From the NCBI GenBank assembly GCA_910586125.1, contig CAJUHP010000022.1, positions 1 to 55,882 of the forward strand: a DNA stretch of 55,882 nucleotides. Reading direction: 5' to 3'. The first letter of the stretch is position 1, and every line of letters begins with the position of its first letter. Both the position numbers and the translations under genes were made by a program. The stretch is from an uncultured Lachnospiraceae bacterium (GTDB taxonomy: Bacteria; Bacillota; Clostridia; Lachnospirales; Lachnospiraceae). The notes beneath the pieces were generated by a model. The model ran no database searches. It was given only the letters and a program-made list of their open reading frames with translations, and was not told the DNA's origin. Below, piece after piece: positions 45,808 through 55,040 of the stretch.

Positions 45808-46584
45808 ATGGCGTTTCGCAGAAAATATTTCTTTTTTGATATCGACGGGACGCTGGTTCCCAAGGCCGGCGGAACCGAGATTCCGGCAGGGACAAAGGCG
45901 GCAATGGAAGAGCTGCGGCGTCAGGGCCATTTTCTGGCCATCGCAACAGGCCGCTCGCAGTTTCTCGCCAGCGGTCTGTGCCGGGAGCTGGGCTTTGAAA
46001 ATATGGTCAGCGACGGGGGCAACGGTATTGTGCTGGAAGGAAAGCTGATCGGGATCGAGCCGCTGCCCAGACACTTGTGCCTGGAACTGGCCGCTCAGTG
46101 TGAGGCGCGCGGTTTTTCGTGGGCGGTTTCGCCGGAAAACAGCGACATCCGTCTGACAAAGGACAGCCGTTTTGCCGATCGTGCCGGAAGCTACTACATG
46201 AAAACGGTGGTAAAGCCGGATCTGGAGATCGAAAGCTTTCCGGAGATACTGAAGATGTTTGTAGCCTGCGCCCCGGGTGAGGAGGAGCAGATCCCGGCGC
46301 TTCAGATCCTCCCCTGGATTCGTTACCAGCCGGAATATATCTTTGTGGAGCCCACAGATAAGTCGGTGGGCGTGCGCCGGGTTATGGACTACTACCAGGC
46401 GCCCTATGAGGATGCGGTGGTTTTCGGTGACGGGAGAAATGATCTGACGATGTTTGTTCCGGAATGGACCTGTATCGCCATGGGGAACGCGGTGGAGGAG
46501 CTGAAACAGAGAGCGGACTTTGTGACAAAGAACGCGGACGACGGCGGAATTGAATATGCGCTGCGCCATTTTGGCTGGATATAA
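45808..46584 (+). CDS. Cof-type HAD phosphatase
   Basis: A 258-residue HAD-IIB phosphatase. DIDGTL near residue 10, ATGRS, the cap domain, and GDGRNDLTMF near 206. Starts 5 bp after potD, so it is part of the operon; substrate unknown (sugar phosphates or PLP for the family). Confidence 0.88.
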   Translation: MAFRRKYFFFDIDGTLVPKAGGTEIPAGTKAAMEELRRQGHFLAIATGRSQFLASGLCRELGFENMVSDGGNGIVLEGKLIGIEPLPRHLCLELAAQCEARGFSWAVSPENSDIRLTKDSRFADRAGSYYMKTVVKPDLEIESFPEILKMFVACAPGEEEQIPALQILPWIRYQPEYIFVEPTDKSVGVRRVMDYYQAPYEDAVVFGDGRNDLTMFVPEWTCIAMGNAVEELKQRADFVTKNADDGGIEYALRHFGWI

Positions 46585-46607
46585 CGGCAGGCGGAAGGAG
46601 GGATAAA

Positions 46608-47447
46608 ATGGGGATGAGAGCGCCCGAAAAAAGGAATCAGGAGGCGTGCCGGACAGACGGGCAGAAAGCAGAGCTTCTGCGGGATATCCGCCTGTTTGTA
46701 CTGGACATGGACGGAACGTTTTATTTGGGAGAACGCCTTCTGGACGGTGCCTTGGAATTTCTCCAGCGGGTGAAAGCAAGCGGGCGGCGTTTTCTCTTTT
46801 TTACCAACAATTCCTCCTGCACGCCAGCGGTTTACCGGGGTAAGCTGGCCGGCATGGGAGCGGAGGTGACGGAGGAAGAAATTATGACCTCCGCAGATGT
46901 GACCATCGCCTATCTGCAGGTTCATTATCCCGGCCAGCCGGTATATCTGTTGGGAACAAAGCCTCTGGAGGACAGCTTTTTACAGGCAGGCATCCGCCTG
47001 ACGGACGAGGAGCCAAAATTGGTGGTGGTTGGTTTTGACCGCACGCTCACCTATGAAAAACTGGAAAAAGCCTGCCGGTTTATCCGGCAGGGCGCGGTGT
47101 TTTTGGCGACGCATCCCGATCTCAACTGCCCCATAGAGAACGGTTTTCTTCCCGACTGCGGGGCGATCTGTGCGCTTCTTGCAAAATCAACCGGCATAGA
47201 GCCAAAATATCTGGGAAAACCCTGTGTACAGACCGTGGAGATGGTGCTGCGCCGGACCGGGGCCCGCAGAGAAGAGACCGCTTTTGTCGGGGATCGTCTC
47301 TACACGGATGTGGCGGCCGGCGTCCAGAACGGCGCCAGAGGTTTTCTGGTTCTGACGGGCGAAGCGTCTCTTCAGGATGCAGCCGATTCGCCGGTCAAGC
47401 CGGACGGTATCTTTGCTTCTCTGGGAGAGATGGCCCGCTATCTGTAA
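46608..47447 (+). CDS. HAD-IIA (NagD-like) phosphatase
   Basis: A 279-residue protein. DMDGTFYLGERLLDGA near residue 33, FFTNNSS, HPDLNCP and GDRLYTDVAAGVQNG near 225 define HAD-IIA. GAAGGAGGG precedes the start, 23 bp after the previous HAD gene. Possibly releases phosphate from nucleotides or glycerol phosphates. Confidence 0.88.
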   Translation: MGMRAPEKRNQEACRTDGQKAELLRDIRLFVLDMDGTFYLGERLLDGALEFLQRVKASGRRFLFFTNNSSCTPAVYRGKLAGMGAEVTEEEIMTSADVTIAYLQVHYPGQPVYLLGTKPLEDSFLQAGIRLTDEEPKLVVVGFDRTLTYEKLEKACRFIRQGAVFLATHPDLNCPIENGFLPDCGAICALLAKSTGIEPKYLGKPCVQTVEMVLRRTGARREETAFVGDRLYTDVAAGVQNGARGFLVLTGEASLQDAADSPVKPDGIFASLGEMARYL

Positions 47448-47457
47448 AGGCCCGGAT

Positions 47458-48810
47458 TTAGAGACGGATTCTCTGCCATTTTCCGTTCAGGAAGCGGATG
47501 AGCAGAAGGACGCCCCGCACGGCGACATCCAGAGCATAGGCATACCATATGCCCGCCAGACCCATGTGAAAATGAACGGCCAGCAGCCAACCGATTCCGA
47601 TACGAATGCCCCAGATGCCCAGAAATGTGGCGTACATGGGAAAACGGGTGTCGCCGGCCCCCTGCAGAGCGTTTGTCATTATCTGAACAAGAAAGGTGAA
47701 GGGCTGAAAAAGGGCGATGATCCGGAGCACAGAGGCTGCCATGTCCTGGACTTCTCTGGTATCCGAAAAGACAAAGGCCAACTGGGGGGCAAAGAAAAAG
47801 AAGACAAAACCAAACAGCAGAGAGAATGCGGCGGCCAGAATACAGGCCGCCGCCGTTGTTTTCTTGGCCTGACGGATATTGTTTTCACCCAGGGAAACGC
47901 CGGTGATCGTACATACAGCCAGCCCCAGTCCCATCGCGGGGATATAGGAATAGCTCTCGATATTGCCGGCTATATTGTGGGCGACATAGGACGCGGTGCC
48001 GATGGAGAGAATCATCCCGTTGTAGATGAGCTGTCCGACGCGCATGATGACCTTTTCCATTCCGGCCGGCAGGCCGATTTTTAGTATCGAGGAAAATTCA
48101 TGGACTGTCAGCCGGCAGGCTGTCAGGCGGAGATCCGGATGCGCCCCGTTTCCATCCGGCACAGAACAGGCAGAGGAATGGTTTGAAAGCCGTGCAAACA
48201 GGATGCAGGCGCTGGCGGCTCTGGACAGGGTGGTTGCCAGGCCCAGGCCCAGGATTCCCCATCCGGCGCGGATAAACAGAACGTTTAGAAGAATGTTGAG
48301 CAGGTTGGACGCTCCGGTCACATACATGGGCGTTTTGGTATCCTTCATAGCCCGCAGGCAGCTTGAGAGAATGAGCTGCAGGCATAAGACCGCGCTGGGG
48401 ACGGCCACAGCCAGGTAATAGGGCATGGCACATTCAATTATCACAGCGTCGGCGCCCGAGACGCGCAGTACCGGCCGGCGAAACAGGAGGCATATCACTC
48501 CTGTGACCAGGCCGAGCAAGCCCCCTAAAACCAGAGAATGGACGATGGAGCGGCTGACCTGAGAAAAATCTTTTTTACCATAGTTGCGGGCGACAACAGC
48601 GCAGGCTCCCACGCTGACGGCAGTAAAAAGAGATAGAAACAGATTCATGACCAGGTTGGTGACGCCGATGGCGGCGATGGCGTTGTCGCTCAGTTGGCCG
48701 GCAAAATAGGTGTCTGTTGTACCCAGCAGCGTCTGGAGCGTGTTTTCGATCATAATCGGCAAGGCCAGGGCGGCAATGCTTTTCAGATAGGGTTTCCATT
48801 CGGTTGTCAT
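47458..48810 (-). CDS. MATE family efflux transporter
   Basis: A 450-residue protein with about twelve helices (for example LALPIMIENTLQTLLGTTDTYFAGQLSDNAIAAIGVTN at the start). The N-half and C-half repeat is clear. It exports drugs or metabolites in exchange for Na+ or H+. AAAGGAT lies about 11 nt ahead of the start. Confidence 0.92.
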   Translation of the reverse strand: MTTEWKPYLKSIAALALPIMIENTLQTLLGTTDTYFAGQLSDNAIAAIGVTNLVMNLFLSLFTAVSVGACAVVARNYGKKDFSQVSRSIVHSLVLGGLLGLVTGVICLLFRRPVLRVSGADAVIIECAMPYYLAVAVPSAVLCLQLILSSCLRAMKDTKTPMYVTGASNLLNILLNVLFIRAGWGILGLGLATTLSRAASACILFARLSNHSSACSVPDGNGAHPDLRLTACRLTVHEFSSILKIGLPAGMEKVIMRVGQLIYNGMILSIGTASYVAHNIAGNIESYSYIPAMGLGLAVCTITGVSLGENNIRQAKKTTAAACILAAAFSLLFGFVFFFFAPQLAFVFSDTREVQDMAASVLRIIALFQPFTFLVQIMTNALQGAGDTRFPMYATFLGIWGIRIGIGWLLAVHFHMGLAGIWYAYALDVAVRGVLLLIRFLNGKWQRIRL

Positions 48811-48839
48811 GTCTCGGTTATCCTTTATTCGTCTGTATT

Positions 48840-49877
48840 TTATTCGTCCGGATTTTCCTCAAATTCCTGGCGGGAACCGGTCAGCTTCTCGGCAATCTGA
48901 TCCAAGAAAGGCAGCGGATCGGCACACATCTCGACGCCGCAGTACTGACAGGTGTCGGATAACGCGCTGAAAACCAGAGGATTGCGGGCCCGAATCTGCG
49001 CCATGCGCCCCTTTGCCATAACATATTTGACAAAAAAGTTTGCCAGAGCGGCTGACTCTGTTTCGCTGGGGAGCAGCATAGCGCGGTAGATCAGCGAGTT
49101 GAGCGCGTTGTCAAAAACCAGAAGCAGATGCGGATTGATCGGCCTGGGGAATTCTTTGGCGTGAATCGGAGTTCCCAGATAGAAAAAATCAATCAGCAGG
49201 ACGCGGCCGTTGCAGGGCGCTTTCTGCAGACGCTTGCGCAGAAGGTCGTTCTCCAGACGCATGGCAGGATAAGGGCGGTGCGGATCCGGAACGACCGAGG
49301 CGAAGGTGTCCCACTGGCCGCGCAGCGTGTGGTAGCCGTGCCACAGAACCTGTCCGCCGTCCCAGTCAACCGGGATCTTTCGCCGCAGAAACGTCTGGAT
49401 GGCAGAAATAACGCCCCGGCAGACCGGAATCATCCACGCCACTTCCGAATCGTCAGGCCGGCAGGGCATATAGGCTTTCTGATAGGAAAAAAAGGTGAGA
49501 GAGCTGTCCTGTTCTTCTGTCTCCAGTCCCAGTTCACATAAATACTGCCAGTGTTCTCTGGAAAGTGCGCTCCGGTTTTGGCGGCGGCAGGTCAGGGAAT
49601 TGTGGTCGAATAAGAGATACTGAGTGTAGGCGCCGGAGAGTTCGGGCTCTGTGAGGCGTCCGATGTCAAACAGGCTGTCCCAGCCGGAGTAAAGAGAGAA
49701 TCCAGGTTCTTTTTTGTCTTCGCCCAGGATACTGCAGAATACCGGCTCCTCTCGGTCGGGAAGCTGAACGGCAATCAACTGTGTTTTTTGGAAATAAAGC
49801 CAGGGTTTCATCTGCTCCAGAGTAAGGGCAGCATCATATAATTCTCTCCAATTTTTTGGAGCGTCGGTCTGCGTCAT
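48840..49877 (-). CDS. Hypothetical protein (DUF6930/DUF7309-like)
   Basis: A 345-residue soluble protein. Near the start KPWLYFQKTQLIAVQLPDREEPVFCSILG; later PVCRGVISAIQTFL, LIDFFYLGTPIHAKEFPRP, and a CQYCGVEMC cluster near the end. The layout matches uncharacterised Firmicutes proteins in the DUF6930/DUF7309 group as far as I recall. AGAAGGAG precedes the start. Confidence 0.55.
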   Translation of the reverse strand: MTQTDAPKNWRELYDAALTLEQMKPWLYFQKTQLIAVQLPDREEPVFCSILGEDKKEPGFSLYSGWDSLFDIGRLTEPELSGAYTQYLLFDHNSLTCRRQNRSALSREHWQYLCELGLETEEQDSSLTFFSYQKAYMPCRPDDSEVAWMIPVCRGVISAIQTFLRRKIPVDWDGGQVLWHGYHTLRGQWDTFASVVPDPHRPYPAMRLENDLLRKRLQKAPCNGRVLLIDFFYLGTPIHAKEFPRPINPHLLLVFDNALNSLIYRAMLLPSETESAALANFFVKYVMAKGRMAQIRARNPLVFSALSDTCQYCGVEMCADPLPFLDQIAEKLTGSRQEFEENPDE

Positions 49878-50028
49878 GGCATTTCTCCTTCTGGGATCTG
49901 CGGTTCAAGGGGATTCATCCAAATAAGGCATGGAATATCATATCACATTTTATAAGGATTCGCAATCACGGGAAAAAAATGCTGGGCAAAATGAGCTGCG
50001 CCGGATGAGCAATATGCCTGGTATGGCG

Positions 50029-50042
50029 TGAAAGCGAATGCG
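50029..50042 (+). promoter_or_regulatory. cre-like site
   Basis: TGAAAGCGAATGCG matches the CcpA consensus (TGnAAnCGnWnnCW) except at the last base. It lies 57 bp upstream of the fucO -35 box. Confidence 0.3.
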
Positions 50043-50076
50043 GCTGCCGTCTCACTCGCAAAAATGTAAAAAATGC

Positions 50077-50128
50077 AGAGTCAAACGCCTGCTTGCTATT
50101 GACTCTTTCTCTTTTGTCGTGTTATACT
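50077..50128 (+). promoter_or_regulatory. fucO promoter with operator palindrome
   Basis: AGAGTCAA (50077-50084) is the inverted repeat of TTGACTCT (50099-50106). The right arm contains the -35 box TTGACT (50099-50104); the -10 TATACT is at 50123-50128, 18 bp away. Repressor binding would mask the -35. Confidence 0.65.
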
Positions 50129-50208
50129 GAAGAAAGACGGCTTGTCTGTAATTTGTCTAACAAATCCAGGGGCCGCCCAAGTCAAAAAGGACAGGAGGAG
50201 TGATTATC

Positions 50209-51351
50209 ATGGTAAATCGTTTTGTACTCAATGGGATTTCGTATCACGGCAAGGGGGCGATTCAGGAGATTCCAGGCATTATTAAGAGCAAGGGCTTTCA
50301 GAAGGCGTTCATCGCCTCGGACCCGGATCTGGTGAAGTTTCAGGTCACGAAGAAAGTGACCGATCTTCTGGATGCAGAGAATCTGGCCTACGAGATTTAT
50401 TCCGACATCAAGCCGAATCCGACCATTGAGAATGTAAAGTCCGGTGTGGAGGCTTACAAGAAATCCGGAGCAGACTATATGATCACCATCGGCGGCGGCT
50501 CGTCCATGGACACAGGCAAGGCCATCGGCATTATCATCAACAATCCGGAGTTTGCGGATGTGCGCTCGCTGGAGGGCGTGGCGCCGACAAAGAATCATAC
50601 GGTATTTACGATTGCCGTGCCGACCACGGCGGGAACCGCTGCGGAGGCTACCATCAACTACGTGATCACCGATGTGGAAAAGAAGCGGAAATTTGTCTGC
50701 GTGGATGTCAATGATATCCCGGATGTGGCAATCGTCGATCCGGACATGATGGCCACTATGCCGAAGGGCCTGACGGCTTCCACCGGCATGGACGCCCTGA
50801 CTCATGCCATCGAGGGTTATACCACGGCGGCGGCCTGGGAGCTGGCGGACTGCCTGAATCTGGAGGCGATCAAGCTGATTGCAAAGAGCCTGCGCGGCGC
50901 GGTGTCAAACGATCCGGATGGACGCGAGGGGATGGCTCTGGGACAATTTGTGACCGGCATGGCGTTCTCCAACGTGGGACTGGGCATCGCGCATTCGATG
51001 GCGCACACGCTGGGCGCCGTCTACGATACGCCTCACGGCGTGGCCTGCGCCATGATGCTGCCCATCGTGATGGAGTACAATCAGGAGTGTACCGGCGAGA
51101 AATTTAAACATATCGCGGAGGCCATGGGCGTGGATACCGCCGGCATGGATCAGGCGGCGTACCGCAAGGCGGCGATCGACGCCGTACGCCAGCTCTCGGT
51201 GGATGTGGGAATTCCGGTAAAACTGGATGCGCTGAAGGAGGAAGATCTGGATTTCCTGGCCGAGTCGGCCTACGCCGATGCCTGCCGTCCCGGCAATCCC
51301 AAGGAGACAAACGTGGAGGATCTCAAGGCGCTGTTCAGAAAACTGATGTAA
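50209..51351 (+). CDS. fucO: Iron-containing alcohol dehydrogenase, lactaldehyde reductase-like
   Basis: A 380-residue group III ADH. GGGSSMDTGKAIGI near residue 95 (NAD site), PTTAGTAAEATINYVITD, DALTHAIEGYT with iron His, and HSMAHTLGAVYDTPHG with two iron His ligands. The match to FucO (lactaldehyde to 1,2-propanediol) is good, but close relatives act on other aldehydes. GGAGGAG precedes ATG 50209. Confidence 0.85.
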   Translation: MVNRFVLNGISYHGKGAIQEIPGIIKSKGFQKAFIASDPDLVKFQVTKKVTDLLDAENLAYEIYSDIKPNPTIENVKSGVEAYKKSGADYMITIGGGSSMDTGKAIGIIINNPEFADVRSLEGVAPTKNHTVFTIAVPTTAGTAAEATINYVITDVEKKRKFVCVDVNDIPDVAIVDPDMMATMPKGLTASTGMDALTHAIEGYTTAAAWELADCLNLEAIKLIAKSLRGAVSNDPDGREGMALGQFVTGMAFSNVGLGIAHSMAHTLGAVYDTPHGVACAMMLPIVMEYNQECTGEKFKHIAEAMGVDTAGMDQAAYRKAAIDAVRQLSVDVGIPVKLDALKEEDLDFLAESAYADACRPGNPKETNVEDLKALFRKLM

Positions 51352-51403
51352 GCGGCGCTGTGCGGACCGCATACAGGCATTCTCCATTCTTGTGCGACGG
51401 GGA

Positions 51404-51432
51404 TTGACAAATCTGCCGGAAAGTGGTAGATT
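51404..51432 (+). promoter_or_regulatory. Promoter of riboswitch-ATPase unit
   Basis: TTGACA (51404-51409) and TAGATT (51427-51432), 17-bp spacer, immediately upstream of the riboswitch. Confidence 0.7.
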
Positions 51433-51444
51433 AGATCTTGGCAT

Positions 51445-51588
51445 AAAGGGGAGTAGCTTGCGCCGGTTGGGCGTGATATGATATCGTCAGTACGACTGCC
51501 TGCGCGGGCAGTCCGTATCATATACGAAGAAGCAAGACTTTTATCGCGGGATGAAGACCCGGGTAAAAGGACTTGCTTCTTTTTTTGT
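51445..51588 (+). ncRNA. yybP-ykoY (Mn2+) riboswitch with terminator
   Basis: AAAGGGGAGTAGC at 51445-51457 is the P1/L1 start of this class; the conserved CGTCAGTACGAC follows near 51485, then an ACTGCC/GGGCAGT stem. The 3' strand GAAGCAAG (about 51529-51536) can pair either with GCTTGC of P1 (51456-51461) or with CTTGCTTC (51572-51579), the terminator's right arm, which ends in a T-run. Mn2+ binding would favour P1 and let transcription continue. Confidence 0.88.
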
Positions 51589-51669
51589 ATCAGCAGCTCC
51601 CTTTGTGACTAAAATATACTATGAAAGCCATAAACGGCGCGGATTCCAAATGGACAAGGAGGAAGGAAA

Positions 51670-54288
51670 ATGAGAGTGTACAGCTTATCCAGGGAAGAGC
51701 TGGCGAAAAGGCTGACAACAGATTTGGCGGCGGGACTGACAGAAGAGAAGGCCGGTGAAAAACTGGCGCAGTACGGAGAAAACCGTCTGCGGGAGAAAAA
51801 GAAAAAGACGAACGGACAGAGGTTTCTCGACCAGTTTAAGGACATGATGATCCTGATTTTGCTGGCGGCCGCGGCGGTTTCCTTTGTCCTGGCGGTTATG
51901 GGCGGGGAGGCGTCGGAATTTTTTGAGCCGGTTCTGATTCTTCTCATCGTCGTGGTGAACGCCGCCATGGGCGTGATGCAGGAGAGCCGGGCGGAAAAAG
52001 CGTTGGATGCGCTGAAGAACCTGTCCGCGCCCCACGCCAGAGTGATACGAGACAAAAAAGAGCAGGTGATTCCGGCCCGTGAGCTGGTTCCCGGCGACCT
52101 GATGCTTCTGGAAGCGGGCGATTTTGTTCCGGCGGACGGTAGGCTTGTGGAATCCTCTTCTCTGAAAGTGGAAGAGTCGGCTCTGACCGGGGAATCGGTT
52201 CCGGCGGAAAAGAGTGCGCAAGGCGTTGTGGACGAGAATGCTTCCCTTGGCGACCGGGTCAACATGGTCTATTCCGGCTGCAGCGTCACCTATGGACGGG
52301 GCAGCGCCCTTGTCACTGCTACCGGTATGGACACAGAGATGGGAAAGATCGCCGGCCTTCTGGAAGGAGAAAAGGAAGGGCAGACGCCCCTGCAGCAGAA
52401 ATTGGCGTCCCTCGGCAAATATCTGGGAATTCTGGCTCTTTTGGCCTGCGCCGTGGTGTTTGCGGTGGGGATTCTGGATCAGATGCCGGTAATGGAAATT
52501 TTTATGACATCCGTATCGCTGGCGGTATCGGCCATTCCGGAAGGGCTCCCCGCGATTGTAACCATTGTTCTCTCCATCGGCGTCCAGCGCATGGTAAAAA
52601 AGAATGCCATTATCCGGCGGCTGCCCGCAGTGGAAACATTGGGAAGCGCTTCAGTGATCTGTTCGGATAAGACCGGTACGCTGACGCAGAACCGTATGAC
52701 ATTGGTCAAGGCATATGTGGATGGAGACAAAGAACCCGTCGCAGTACAAACCGAAAATCCGGCAGTCCGACGCCTGATTATGCTCGGCGCGCTCTGCTGT
52801 GACGGCAGCGTGCTGTTCGGGGAAAACGGGGAGGAGCAGCATGTGGGAGATCCCACGGAAACCGCCATTGTTTTAGCGGCGCACCGTCAGGGAATGCCGA
52901 AGGAAGAGCTGCAGAGGCTGTATCCTCGCCTGGCCGATCTTCCGTTTGACTCGGATCGAAAGAGGATGACAACGATTCACCGGATCGACGGCCGATTGGT
53001 TGCCGTTGTCAAAGGCGCCTTTGACAGCATTCGTCCGCTGTGTACGGCTGGTGATTTGGAGCGGGCGGGCGAGATCAACAACGTCATGAGCAAAGCGGCT
53101 CTGCGGGTTCTGGCGATCGCCTGCCGGGAACTGGATGAGATGCCGGGGAAAATGGTGATCGACGAGATGGAACAGGATCTGACTTTTCTGGGGTTGGTCG
53201 GCATGATCGATCCGCCGCGGCCGGAAGCCAGGGAGGCTGTGGCTGTCTGCCGCCTGGCAGGAATCCGTCCGGTCATGATTACCGGCGACCATGTGGTGAC
53301 GGCCTCGGCCATCGCAGACGATCTGGGAATTCTCCAGGATGGGGACTTGGCGGTGACGGGAGCCGAGCTGTCAAAGATGGATGAAAAAGAGCTGGATAGT
53401 CAGGTCCGCCGGATCGCGGTCTATGCGCGCGTATCGCCGGAGGATAAGATCCGCATTGTCAAAGCCTGGCAGCGCCAGGGAGAAGTGGTTTCCATGACCG
53501 GAGACGGCGTCAATGACGCCCCGGCGCTCAAAGCGGCCGATATCGGCTGCGCGATGGGAATCACCGGGACGGATGTGGCAAAAGGGGCGGCCGACATGAC
53601 GCTGACCGATGACAATTTTGCCACGATTGTGGATGCGGTGCGGGAAGGCCGCGGTATTTACGACAATATCAAAAAAGTGGTGGGTTTTCTTCTCGGCACA
53701 AACATCGGAGAAGTTCTGACCGTTTTTTTGGCGATGATTCTGTGGCGTCAGACTCCTTTGGTATCCATCCATCTGCTGTGGATCAACCTGGTCACGGACA
53801 GTCTGCCTGCGGTTGCTCTGGGGATGGAAGCCGTGGAAGAGGGGGTGATGACAAGGCCGCCGAAGCCGAAGAACGAAGGGATTTTTGCTCACGGTATGGG
53901 AGTGCGCATTGTGCTGCAGGGGTGTATGTTCGGGATTTTATCCCTGGCTGCGTTCCGGCTCGGCTTTCATGTCACGGGGGAAGTGACGGGAGGAAGAACG
54001 CTGGCGTTTATGGTGCTGGCGCTGTCTCAGGTGGTGCAGGCGTTTAACATGCGTTCGCACCGCTCGCTGTTTCGGATCGGCCCCTTTACAAACCGGAAAT
54101 TAAACGCGGCGTCAGCGCTGTCCCTGTTTCTGGTGTGTCTTGTGTTGTTTACGCCGCTTCGGGTCGTGTTTGAACTGGAGGCTCTGCCGGTCCGGCTGTA
54201 TCTGGCCGGGGCGGGCCTGTCTCTGACGCCGCTTTTGGTGATGGAAATCTCCAAAGCGGCCGGCCTGATTTCCCATAAAAACGGATGA
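51670..54288 (+). CDS. Type II P-type cation ATPase (Mn2+/Ca2+ type)
   Basis: An 872-residue protein. Amino cation_ATPase_N domain, LTGES, AIPEGLPAIV near residue 289 (ion-binding helix 4), DKTGT near 333, GDPTETAIV, and GDGVNDAPAL near 610. The carboxy end has six helices. The upstream riboswitch and riboswitch-controlled ATPase YoaB point to manganese export; calcium is the alternative. GGAGGAAGG precedes the start. Confidence 0.93.
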   Translation: MRVYSLSREELAKRLTTDLAAGLTEEKAGEKLAQYGENRLREKKKKTNGQRFLDQFKDMMILILLAAAAVSFVLAVMGGEASEFFEPVLILLIVVVNAAMGVMQESRAEKALDALKNLSAPHARVIRDKKEQVIPARELVPGDLMLLEAGDFVPADGRLVESSSLKVEESALTGESVPAEKSAQGVVDENASLGDRVNMVYSGCSVTYGRGSALVTATGMDTEMGKIAGLLEGEKEGQTPLQQKLASLGKYLGILALLACAVVFAVGILDQMPVMEIFMTSVSLAVSAIPEGLPAIVTIVLSIGVQRMVKKNAIIRRLPAVETLGSASVICSDKTGTLTQNRMTLVKAYVDGDKEPVAVQTENPAVRRLIMLGALCCDGSVLFGENGEEQHVGDPTETAIVLAAHRQGMPKEELQRLYPRLADLPFDSDRKRMTTIHRIDGRLVAVVKGAFDSIRPLCTAGDLERAGEINNVMSKAALRVLAIACRELDEMPGKMVIDEMEQDLTFLGLVGMIDPPRPEAREAVAVCRLAGIRPVMITGDHVVTASAIADDLGILQDGDLAVTGAELSKMDEKELDSQVRRIAVYARVSPEDKIRIVKAWQRQGEVVSMTGDGVNDAPALKAADIGCAMGITGTDVAKGAADMTLTDDNFATIVDAVREGRGIYDNIKKVVGFLLGTNIGEVLTVFLAMILWRQTPLVSIHLLWINLVTDSLPAVALGMEAVEEGVMTRPPKPKNEGIFAHGMGVRIVLQGCMFGILSLAAFRLGFHVTGEVTGGRTLAFMVLALSQVVQAFNMRSHRSLFRIGPFTNRKLNAASALSLFLVCLVLFTPLRVVFELEALPVRLYLAGAGLSLTPLLVMEISKAAGLISHKNG

Positions 54289-54308
54289 GGAATTCGCCTC
54301 GCCGTCCC

Positions 54309-54337
54309 TTGATTTTTGTTTGGGCGCGGGTTATAAT
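54309..54337 (+). promoter_or_regulatory. Hemerythrin promoter
   Basis: TTGATT (54309-54314) and TATAAT (54332-54337), 17-bp spacer. Confidence 0.6.
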
Positions 54338-54393
54338 GAGGGGGTCAGGAGCCGGAGGAAAGTCTGGTTATCAAGGGAATGGAGGAGAAGTAA

Positions 54394-54795
54394 ATGGCCC
54401 AGTATGAATTTACAAAGGATCTAGAGACAGGGAATGCAATCATTGACAGAGAGCACCGCGAGCTGATTCGGGCAGTGAACCGGCTTTTGGAAGCATGCAG
54501 CCAAGGGAAAGGGCGCTCTGCGATGGATGAGACGATAAAATTTCTCAACAACTATGTCCAGCAGCATTTTTCTCATGAAGAACAGCTTCAGAGACAGAAC
54601 AGTTATCCTACGTTCACCGCGCACCGGGCATTTCATGAACAGTATAAGCGGACGCTTCGCGAAATTACCGGCAGGCTGTCGGTATCCGGCCCTACCATTG
54701 CAGAGCTGGCAAATCTGAACCAACATATCAGCCTTCTGATCCTGCATATCCGCACCGAGGATAAGAAACTGGGCGCTTTCTTAAAGCAGGCATAG
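54394..54795 (+). CDS. Bacteriohemerythrin
   Basis: A 133-residue four-helix diiron protein. The ligands are in IDREHRELI (near 21), HFSHEEQL (near 57-61), HRAFHEQY (near 75-79) and LHIRTEDKK. It binds O2, likely for sensing, storage or scavenging. GGAGGAGA precedes the start. Confidence 0.92.
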   Translation: MAQYEFTKDLETGNAIIDREHRELIRAVNRLLEACSQGKGRSAMDETIKFLNNYVQQHFSHEEQLQRQNSYPTFTAHRAFHEQYKRTLREITGRLSVSGPTIAELANLNQHISLLILHIRTEDKKLGAFLKQA

Positions 54796-54850
54796 ACCGC
54801 AGCCGGCGGGAGATCATCCGGAGCGGAAAATACAGGCAAATTTGAGATGG

Positions 54851-54905
54851 CAGACGAGTAGGCAGTCCCTCTTAGGATAGAGTGCTGTCTATTCGTCTGT
54901 TTTTA
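54851..54905 (+). terminator. Terminator of hemerythrin gene
   Basis: CAGACGAGTAGGCAG (54851-54865) pairs with CTGTCTATTCGTCTG (54885-54899) with two G-U pairs, followed by T5. Confidence 0.75.
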
Positions 54906-55040
54906 TACGCTTGGGGCAGCACAGCCAATGGATAGATAATTGGAAGGATGGGAGGCGGATGGAAAGGTGATTTTGACGGTTATCAAACGGGGGAAGTTGG
55001 TGTATAATGGGGAAGAATACAGAGAGGAGAGCGCTATTTT

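Larger units (their letters stand above)
49878..50208. other. Intergenic region upstream of fucO
   Basis: Contains the fucO promoter, a palindrome on its -35 box and a cre-like sequence. No gene is seen. Confidence 0.6.

Noticed and set aside
54973..55008. TTGACG/TATAAT promoter of the last gene
   Set aside because: The spacer is 24 bp, too long for a normal promoter; only the TATAAT is noted.
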